Below are positions 59,401 through 64,000 of a stretch of DNA of 64,000 nucleotides, piece by piece. The position numbers were made by a program, and so were the translations under genes. The notes beneath the pieces are model-generated. The model did no database searches and had not been told where the DNA came from. It was given only the letters and a program-made list of their open reading frames with translations. Source of the DNA: Branchiostoma floridae (lineage: Eukaryota > Chordata > Leptocardii > Amphioxiformes > Branchiostomatidae); NCBI RefSeq assembly GCF_000003815.2, contig NC_049997.1, forward strand, positions 5,360,848 through 5,424,847, in the 5' to 3' direction. How positions within the stretch are numbered: the stretch's first letter is position 1; every line of letters begins with the position of its first letter.

Positions 59401-59592
59401 TGTACAATAAACCCCTGTCAGTGACTGCCCTTGTCAAATTGGTTACCGTTTTTAAACCCTTTTGTTTTATAGCGGGAAGACGTGGGGCGATGCATCGGCG
59501 TGGACGTGGACTATCTTTCCCCCATGGACTTCGACATGGAACCTGCGGATATGGAGTTCCTCAGGAAGGGGTTTACAAATCTAAACAATTAG
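44494..59592 (+). CDS. Patatin-like phospholipase gene, 12 coding exons
   Basis: The twelve exons, listed separately, join in phase into about 520 codons ending in TAG at 59590-59592; the ATG is at 44546. Patatin-fold lipases hydrolyse acyl esters of phospholipids with a Ser-Asp dyad. Visible motifs are the oxyanion loop EGGGAKGIAYIG (about residues 33-44), nucleophile elbow GTSAG (S65) and DGG (D219). A-V-R-M-S-M-S-I-P precedes the Asp block as in bacterial RssA-like patatins, and the C-terminus (DYLSPMDFDM...FLRKGF) also matches that subfamily. The N-terminus MGQRGS fits N-myristoylation. The gene is transcribed divergently from the lipoxygenase fusion. Substrate is not deducible from sequence. 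Confidence 0.88.
44546..44686 (+). CDS. Patatin-like exon 1: start and oxyanion loop
   Basis: 47 codons from MGQRGS to GVCK|GTGAGG. Contains ENLVFEGGGAKGIAYIG. An acceptor (tttttccacgcag) lies about 50 bases upstream of the ATG, so a 5' UTR exon is expected further left. Confidence 0.9.
44805..45312. mobile_element. MITE-E copy
   Basis: cacacgggagctcgaatgag to ttccagtgtgtaggccctat; in intron 1 of the patatin gene. Confidence 0.75.
45482..45645. mobile_element. MITE-D fragment
   Basis: Contains gcgccacctacatcggctat and ttcgacagacatcgaaacgt; intron 1 of the patatin gene. Confidence 0.55.
45710..45860 (+). CDS. Patatin-like exon 2: catalytic serine
   Basis: VLEDAQILPHIKRFAGTSAG, then AITAALLAIGLTPQEMLEEL. 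Ser65 of GTSAG is the expected nucleophile. Phase-1 donor TTAG|GTAAG. Confidence 0.92.
45935..46180. mobile_element. Foldback MITE
   Basis: cacagaggtgacctcgcacg and gcgtggtcacctctgtgaaa begin arms that continue with gtgagaggaactctg / agttcctctcacc. Confidence 0.75.
46365..47460 (-). mobile_element. CR1/L2-like LINE 3' fragment
   Basis: Encodes FGNKLRTYRLFKTIYKEEEY, TKLRISCHKLHIEAGRHNRT, CQFC and DEQYFILHCTLYHNER. The frame at 46483-47175 is open. In intron 2 of the patatin gene, opposite orientation. Confidence 0.8.
47760..47882 (+). repeat. Partial duplicate of patatin exon 3 and its acceptor
   Basis: Matches 49095-49224: gactttgaaagggg, ggcataccttaa, tgttttacaaaatctacag and then atgctcgttgcaaagcattg of the exon, after which the match ends. 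Confidence 0.85.
48120..48970 (+). repeat. Old degenerate tandem repeat
   Basis: Phrases such as gactttggtgat, ttagcggaagtgtttttg, and ggggg-attt-ttcaaattca recur about every 100-120 bases. Confidence 0.5.
49200..49381 (+). CDS. Patatin-like exon 3
   Basis: Reads DARCKALNWIPFMKRMIQVI, then KKFMKWFGEILERHLKKRGL and DKDVTFEQ, the helical cap region. Its acceptor and first 25 bases are duplicated at about 47760-47882. Confidence 0.85.
49632..49830. mobile_element. MITE-A fragment
   Basis: Starts agggtggtatctcacgcttg and keeps the core (ttacgtattaagtaatatc), but the right terminus is lost. In intron 3 of the patatin gene. Confidence 0.65.
49875..50010 (+). CDS. Patatin-like exon 4
   Basis: IYHVLGVELCIVAYNVNYDV, then TPILRVREAVRMSMSIP. 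AVR-x-SMSIP is a patatin hallmark before the catalytic Asp block. Phase-1 donor CCAG|GTAAGG. Confidence 0.9.
50026..50272. mobile_element. MITE-H copy
   Basis: Ends ccctttccactagacggcg and cgccgtcctagtggaaaagg; in intron 4 of the patatin gene. Confidence 0.75.
50678..50764 (+). CDS. Patatin-like exon 5: catalytic aspartate
   Basis: VAFQPYTLDRLYTFIDGGLA and ANFPLYAFD. D219 of DGG is the expected dyad partner of S65. Donor GACG|GTACGT. Confidence 0.92.
50776..51110. mobile_element. MITE-F copy
   Basis: Left gctaagggcacaacccgccg, right cggcgagttgtgcccttagc. It begins 11 bases after exon 5 of the patatin gene. Confidence 0.8.
51228..51495. mobile_element. MITE-D foldback copy
   Basis: Arms gaattcttttacacagccag and the inverted tgggtcaaagaattctccta enclose paired cgtttcgatgtctcacagac / gtctgagagacattgaaacg. 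Confidence 0.7.
51711..51883 (+). CDS. Patatin-like exon 6
   Basis: Completes G, then WYLSMDKSSSFYRRLQSM and DQLFYPEYTKERFGSPEPGS. FDGW-x-LSM is shared with bacterial patatins. Phase-0 donor GTC|GTGAGT. Confidence 0.88.
52195..52355 (+). repeat. Dispersed repeat
   Basis: Second copy of the 43695 repeat, in intron 6 of the patatin gene. Confidence 0.55.
52518..52621 (+). CDS. Patatin-like exon 7
   Basis: NNRETHQYLFEKRLQRLPEV and NPDFHNRRPPTKKE, between ttttctaag| and AAAG|GTAGAT (phase 2). Confidence 0.78.
52912..53071 (+). CDS. Patatin-like exon 8, 3' end altered by a MITE
   Basis: KYAEGLREKEDLTKMGKESL, then IQKIGTIIQLIFGDDDMDGG and IVDTEQRR. The 3' boundary is either AGA|GTAGTG at 53065 or GTG|GTGCGT at 53071; both are phase 0 and differ by two codons. 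A hAT-type MITE starts at 53067, inside this donor. Confidence 0.8.
53067..53494. mobile_element. hAT-type MITE at the exon 8 donor
   Basis: Ends TAGTGGTGCGTAC and its inverted partner (gtgcccaccgcta) are flanked by an exact 8-bp direct repeat gcgaagag (53059-53066, 53495-53502). The interior has aggttcaggtccgg-type repeats. Confidence 0.85.
53810..54060. repeat. Degenerate dispersed repeat
   Basis: accactgcagtac...ggggccaaa...gacctacccacataccat words also found near 1060-1290, 19540-19680, 22850-22975, 27240-27370 and, inverted, 46250-46360. Confidence 0.5.
54216..54293 (+). CDS. Patatin-like exon 9
   Basis: 26 codons: ERTPREGISETNTFMSVEEA and RRLFNE. The acceptor sits in a 23-bp tandem duplication; only the second acceptor gives an open frame. 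Confidence 0.78.
54396..54665 (+). mobile_element. tRNA-derived SINE
   Basis: gcaatggcctagtggggaga and ggagttcgatccccggccg are box A- and B-like; body ends gcgccatcaggcgcgggaag. Confidence 0.7.
54858..55000 (+). mobile_element. tRNA-derived SINE
   Basis: gtggcgcattggtagggtgt and gggttcgaattccgtgacga with gagaaaggcactttat. Confidence 0.65.
55311..55400 (-). tRNA. tRNA-Leu-like sequence, probably a pseudogene
   Basis: Minus strand: gtcagcgtggccaaacggtc with taaggcgctg (D arm as in tRNA-Leu), gtgcagat containing CAG, and an intact T arm gtgggttcgaaccccac. The acceptor stem pairs poorly (gtcagcg against ctgttac) and the anticodon stem is disturbed. Confidence 0.45.
56068..56620 (+). mobile_element. 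CR1/L2-like LINE 3' fragment
   Basis: Encodes TKLRISDHPRQIEAGRYTRT, RLCMFCNKN and ENEVHFVLECSLYKDLRNTF; tail aaacttcattgtcattatca. Confidence 0.85.
56640..56868. mobile_element. MITE-D foldback copy
   Basis: acatatcagttttcttttac and the inverted gtaaaagaaaactgatatgt are long near-perfect arms. It ends 70 bases before exon 10 of the patatin gene. Confidence 0.8.
56939..57025 (+). CDS. Patatin-like exon 10
   Basis: 29 codons, phase 0: TVNERDVQRLQVRTKEEAFK and MLLLNENGE, between cttcctcag| and GAG|GTAAGA. Confidence 0.78.
57110..57440 (+). mobile_element. SINE with tRNA-like head
   Basis: gtcctgggttctaatcctgc is box B-like. The tail ttgggtgcagtgcagtgtca with ttgtcctcgtctgtc matches the SINE at 28983. 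Confidence 0.65.
57441..58105. mobile_element. Element with short inverted ends
   Basis: gggggcacacaccagttt and aactggggtgtgcacc are inverted. No coding content. Confidence 0.5.
58545..58694 (+). CDS. Patatin-like exon 11
   Basis: 50 codons, phase 0: LTDTKIKNIYQNFLPLQNAK, then PVSSVGEYYGTLMDFVGRKN. Acceptor cttctattcag, donor ACG|GTAAG. Confidence 0.82.
58710..58805 (+). repeat. Dispersed SINE-like repeat
   Basis: Second copy of the 16255 repeat, just after exon 11 of the patatin gene. Confidence 0.5.
59473..59592 (+). CDS. Patatin-like exon 12 with stop
   Basis: REDVGRCIGVDVDYLSPMDF, then MEFLRKGFTNLNN and TAG. The DYLSPMDFDM...FLRKGF pattern matches patatin C-termini. A run of about 18 C follows the stop, then an assembly gap. 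Confidence 0.82.
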   Translation, partial: REDVGRCIGVDVDYLSPMDFDMEPADMEFLRKGFTNLNN

Positions 59593-59646
59593 CCCCCCCC
59601 CCCCCCCCCCTACCAAACTACTCTTATAGCTACGTCAATGAAGATT

Positions 59647-59996
59647 NNNNNNNNNNNNNNNNNNNNNNNNNNNNNNNNNNNNNNNNNNNNNNNNNNNNNN
59701 NNNNNNNNNNNNNNNNNNNNNNNNNNNNNNNNNNNNNNNNNNNNNNNNNNNNNNNNNNNNNNNNNNNNNNNNNNNNNNNNNNNNNNNNNNNNNNNNNNNN
59801 NNNNNNNNNNNNNNNNNNNNNNNNNNNNNNNNNNNNNNNNNNNNNNNNNNNNNNNNNNNNNNNNNNNNNNNNNNNNNNNNNNNNNNNNNNNNNNNNNNNN
59901 NNNNNNNNNNNNNNNNNNNNNNNNNNNNNNNNNNNNNNNNNNNNNNNNNNNNNNNNNNNNNNNNNNNNNNNNNNNNNNNNNNNNNNNNNNNNNNNN
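59647..59996. other. Assembly gap (350 N)
   Basis: Immediately after the last patatin exon; may hide its poly-A site or another exon. Confidence 0.95.
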
Positions 59997-60348
59997 GAAA
60001 TAATATTCTAAAGTATCCAGAAGTAAAGATTTATTCGTCTTCATTTCAAAGACTGTTAGTGTCAAGAATCCTGGTACGATTTTAGTTATTCATATTGCTG
60101 TTGGCGTACAGGTCCTTGGAAATGAGCATTTATGTATCATAAATTTGTGTGATTTTGCGTTTTACCTTCAGCAATCTTGTCACATACGAAACTTAGCAAC
60201 AACGTCTTAAGAACTACACATTAAGTTAAGACTTCTTGACTTTTATAATAAAGATTCGCACCTATTGAAGCAAGAATGCTAGGGTTGTATACAATCGGCA
60301 GTACATTTCAGTAACACTTTTCTGCATTGTTTTTCCAATATTTTCAGC

Positions 60349-60453
60349 AAGGGGTCGCTGCTGCAACATCGTTCCTTTGCGAGCACACCGACACGGAGAA
60401 GCATCAAACAGCAGCCAGGTGGACACCGATAACTTTTGTCGCAGAATGTTAGA
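60349..60453 (+). CDS. Candidate alternative last exon of the patatin-like gene
   Basis: After the acceptor tattttcag there is a phase-0 frame QGVAAATSFLCEHTDTEKH... ending TAG. It fits the helix that usually follows the FLRKG segment of patatins. It could belong to an alternative or duplicated terminal exon whose partner is in the gap 59647-59996. No conserved motif proves it. Confidence 0.35.
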
Positions 60454-60639
60454 TTCTGTAGAATCGCGGATTGGATACTTTGCGTGTTGAAACTTGTGCT
60501 ATTGTCAAGTTAGTATGATGTAGGGAATTGCTCCTGTTTCTATACAAAACAATGACTATGTTTACTTCGCTCTTCTTTTAGTTCTCACTTTTTGCTATAT
60601 CCCTGCACAACTCTATGGAGAGGACGAAGTATAACGCTA

Positions 60640-60860
60640 GATCACATTTATCCGCTGGGTTAACCTATATCCGTCATTTTTAGAAACAGGGTACTTGATT
60701 AAGGATATCATTTCGATGGACGGTGCGATGTTTTGAAGCTAACTGCAATATTTTGAAAACATTGCAATTTGAAACCACCGTACTTCTACGTGACATGCCT
60801 AAATACTCTGTTTATAAAAGCAACGAATATAGGTTACCCAGTGGATAAAGGCGAACTCCT
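60640..60860. mobile_element. Foldback MITE-G
   Basis: cacatttatccgctgggtta to acccagtggataaaggcgaa, same interior (gatggacggt, tttgaaaccaccgt) as 32870. Confidence 0.75.
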
Positions 60861-60864
60861 CATT

Positions 60865-62105
60865 CTATTTAAGTATAATTATGTAACATAACGGAACCCA
60901 TTGTCGTTGAAATTATTCAAAACTCCATTTATTCTTAATAAAACGCGCCAAATCCGTAACCTGTAAGACGAAATATGATCTCTTTAAAAATACTTGCTCT
61001 TTAACTGATTAATAATTAATGACGATGGATAATTGTGCTACAAGGGTTTCCCCCTCTAGTGCTTTACCTGAATAAGAAAGATCAGAAAAATATGCACATA
61101 GATCGTCCGAAGTTGACTATGAACGAATGACTGTAGTAATGACTGCTTCGGTGGTTTTAGCTCGAAATCCGATTTGCAAGACTTGCCGCTTGGTTTGAAC
61201 TAAGTAAAATTCGCCCTGAAGACGTTTAGTCAGAATGTGATATTTGACTTGATGTGTTTTTTTGTTTGTTTGTTTGTTTGTTTGCTGTAGAAACATTGAT
61301 AAAACAATAGAACAATACATGCTAACTATGTGGATCAGCTTGAAAGTTCATCTGTGTTGTTAAAAGTCCTTATTAATCAAAGTTGGATTTTGATTTCTAA
61401 CACAGAAATGGATTAACCATAATTTTCAACTGTGCAAGTCCAGTCTTTTTTTTCAAGGAATGAACAATCAACTGCTGTGACGTCATGTTATGAAGATAGA
61501 ACATGTGACTCGGATCACAAGTTCGAGAAGAGACGGGGGGGGGCACCGTAGACTTTCTGCAAGTAAAGACCCCACTCACAGAGTCACGTGTTCCCTCTGC
61601 ATAACGTGATGTCACGGAAGTAATGGAATGTTGAGAAAGACTGCGTACATGCGTCCGTATGAGTTGCATATTGACATTCTTTTAGTTTAGGTAAAACTTA
61701 CGGGGAAGAAGTTGTATTTCATTTTGACTTTTACTGTGCAGTCTGGTTATCGAACCGAAAAAGATTACTTTTTTTCAGCCGAGAACTTTACGTAAACAAA
61801 AAAAATTATGTAAATACGGAACTCATACGGACTTATACGCAATGCAACCGTGTGATCGCTTCCTTAGAATCCAGACATGTACTTGTGTACGGCTGGGGTA
61901 GGGAGGGCTTGGAGGGTTTTGCGTGAGATCGGCAAAGTTTGCTAGAAAGAGGCAATACTTCGACACTTCGAGGTTTTGCGTGGCCTTGCGCATGTAAAAC
62001 ACTTGTTTCCGATACAATATTGAGCCATTCACGCCGTATCATTTTCCAAAAACTGCAGTAGAATTGAGGAAACTTGCGGGGCGTTATTCCACATGGCTGC
62101 CATAA
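60865..62105. other. Stretch without recognised genes
   Basis: Between the patatin 3' region and the foldback at 62110. Contains (gttt)n near 61261 and nothing else I can support; 62380-63055 is equally blank. Confidence 0.45.
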
Positions 62106-62109
62106 ACGC

Positions 62110-62378
62110 GACCTAAGGCCACAACAAGTAAATTTTATGGATGACATCTTACAACTATCCAGCATGTTTCACTTCTGCAACTACAGTCAATACTACCTAT
62201 CTAGTGTCAATTTTATATACAATCATTTGGTTACAACACAACCCATTTACCAATTTCGGTCTATCTGACTATCCCTGAAGAAGAAAGAAAATCTTGTTGG
62301 TTTTTTTTTCTGAAATCAGGTGAAATTAATGAGCGCACTGATGTCATCCATAAAATTTACTTGCTGTGGCCTAAGTGG
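62110..62378. mobile_element. Foldback MITE
   Basis: ggccacaacaagtaaatttt and aaaatttacttgctgtggcc, extended by atggatgac / gtcatccat. Related words occur at 28395 and 45390. Confidence 0.75.
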
Positions 62379-63059
62379 GATACAAGAAAAATTCTTATAA
62401 CAGTTTTCTTTTATTTTTATGATTTTTGAAAACGAGTTAACACAGTCAAATATTCTAACCATAACTGTCATAATCAAATCTAACAAAAAATATCTGTCAG
62501 TCAGTGAAATGCACACATTCTTTGAAGTGTAGAAAATCAGTCTCATTCTTAAAAATCAACTACAAAGGAATCTGCATTATGCTCAGCACAGTTATCAAAA
62601 AGTCTCATAGCAGCATTTATGGTACATTGTTAAATCTTTTAGATATTTAAAAGAATTGGAAGCTACAATCTCATGACAACATTTGTCGTATTGGTACAAT
62701 GGCAAATCTGTACAAAGTATTTGTCTTAAACTAAAGATACATAATAGCACAATAAGAAATCATCCCTCAAGATTGTGCCTTGGGCATCACCTTAAATTTG
62801 GGAGCTTATAGATCACTTGTTTGCAGTATATTTGCTAATTCTTAGCAATCCATACGGACGCTGCAGAGCTGTTAGTGTTAGCTTGACAGAGTGACTCAAA
62901 AGTTATTAAAAAATCATGATTTTGCTATGTGTTGCGGACCAAACAAGACTAGTTGTCCGAAGATTCTGATGAGTCTGAAACGATAAAATTGTGAAAATGA
63001 TTGCAAGTTTTCATTGACTCATGTTCTGAAGCAGGGGTGGAAATTCAGTCAATGACTCC

Positions 63060-63132
63060 AACACACACAGACAAGCGCGCACACACTCAAATACAAACAC
63101 ACAGACACACACCAGAAACACACAGACACACG

Positions 63133-63177
<45 letters not shown>

Positions 63178-63190
63178 ACACACACACACA

Positions 63191-63238
<48 letters not shown>
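63060..63238. repeat. CA microsatellite
   Basis: Nearly pure (ca)n, starting 40 bases from the death-domain exon. Confidence 0.95.
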
Positions 63239-63277
63239 ACAAAGTGGTGTCACCTGCAAAAGTTTCGCTGGACGTAC

Positions 63278-63526
63278 CCTCCAACGTTTCTGAAAGGTAC
63301 CGTTGGTCGATTTGGATGAGAGCCTCTTTCAGGACCTGAAGAGTAGCAGCTTCTCCGACCTTGTCTCTCCACATCCTCAGCATCTCCCTACATCTCCTGT
63401 CTTGGTCAGGTCTCTTATCAGCTATGCCATCTATCTGGTTGGGGGTGAATTTCAGCTCTCGGGCCAAGTTGTCCCAATTGGAACTGGCTCCATCAACGAC
63501 TTTGTCAAAGTATTTGGCTACGTCAC
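63278..63526 (-). CDS. Death-domain exon
   Basis: The minus strand encodes DVAKYFDKVVDGASSNWDNL, ARELKFTPNQIDGIADKRPD and MLRMWRDKVGEAATLQVLKE. The pattern W-x2-LARELx(3)..I..I......R...ML..W....G..AT...L..AL is a canonical death domain, a six-helix homotypic adaptor fold used in apoptosis and innate-immune signalling. The acceptor is tttgttctag. The donor is probably GAGG|GTACGT at 63278, with GCAG|GTGACA at 63255 as an alternative. The following exon to the left was not found; a CA microsatellite starts within 40 bases. Lancelets have expanded death-fold families, so the wider architecture cannot be guessed. Confidence 0.75.
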
Positions 63527-63658
63527 CTAGAACAAATAAAATGGTGAAAACCTATTTAGACAACAGAAATTCAACAGCTATCTTTCCTGCGCTGTGATTG
63601 GCGATGCCTATATTAGGCGAAGACCCAATCCCTTATAAAGGCAGGATAGACTATTCAC

Positions 63659-63704
63659 ATGCAGTTTGACGGACTCCTCCCCACAGCCGGTTCGTCGACG
63701 CCAT
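63659..63704 (-). CDS. Candidate first exon of the death-domain gene
   Basis: An ATG in perfect context (gccATGG) at 63704 opens MASTNRLWGGVRQTA and reaches GCAT|GTGAAT in phase 1. It joins through a 132-bp intron to the death-domain exon as C-DVAKYF. Support is the phase match and start context only. Confidence 0.45.
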
Positions 63705-64000
63705 GGCTACGGAAACACAGAAGATCCACAGAAAGACCGCCAGCAGGTTTTTCGGGGTGTAGAAGAGAGACCGAGTATTTACCTCGTTTGCGTTTACAGG
63801 GAGTATAGAATTCGAAGATTGCCCTTTTAGTGTCATGAAGATTTCGTATTTTATTTTGCTTTGTGAAACTGCGAGAAGTTGTTGCTGCGTAGGGACGAAT
63901 GTGAGTTGTCTGCGTTTTGCACGTGTATCGCTCTTTGTCATGCTGAGGTCCGTTCTTCTCGCAGACACTGGCGTGCCGGGCATTGTGTATGGGTTATGGA

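Noticed and set aside
63011-63339. His/Thr-rich and Cys/Val-rich frames next to the death-domain exon
   Set aside because: Microsatellite translation; the real exon ends before it.
63651-63983. 110-codon frame with a signal-peptide-like stretch (NLLAVFLWIFCVSVAMA)
   Set aside because: The hydrophobic part overlaps the leader of the better-supported exon start at 63704, and the frame then stops; I could not place it in a gene.

Overview
The window looks like lancelet (Branchiostoma-type) genomic DNA. It has split genes with short exons in kilobase introns full of MITEs, tRNA-derived SINEs, CR1/L2-like retrotransposon tails, and one non-LTR element carrying a 2A peptide plus a PHD finger. The species call is inference; no mitochondrial or rRNA marker is present.

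Left half (1-31641, minus strand): one large gene, running off the left edge. I could chain 19 exons with matching phases into at least 1120 codons. Its protein is a possible N-myristoylation start (MGTSVSKS), a VPQAA repeat, three consecutive SRPBCC/START-like (polyketide-cyclase-type) domains, a C2 domain with calcium-binding aspartates, and a lipoxygenase catalytic domain with the H-x4-H iron site and the [10 protein letters not shown] motif. The last part of the lipoxygenase lies outside the window. Intron 14 holds two LINEs: one with an intact 1136-residue ORF, and one dead copy with a canonical 2A peptide.

Middle (31642-44545): no coding gene. It holds four TATA-plus-short-exon-plus-splice-donor modules. 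Two face left (about 33.6 and 38.0 kb) and two face right (about 38.8 and 40.5 kb). They form two inverted pairs, with further inverted and tandem repeat copies around them. They are good candidates for the promoters and 5' UTR exons of the two flanking genes, both of which have a splice acceptor just upstream of their ATG.

Right half (44546-59592, plus strand): a 12-exon patatin-like phospholipase gene of about 520 codons, with GGGAKG, GTSAG and DGG motifs. It also begins with a myristoylation-like MGQRGS. One intron begins with a hAT-type MITE inserted exactly at the splice donor. Another exon has a partial upstream duplicate. A death-domain gene begins at the right edge on the minus strand.

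Together the two main genes suggest a lipid-mediator cassette. A membrane-anchored lipase could release polyunsaturated fatty acids. A divergently transcribed, membrane-anchored lipoxygenase with lipid-binding modules could oxygenate them. This is inference from domain content and arrangement. Two assembly gaps (35214-35313 and 59647-59996) limit the reading.
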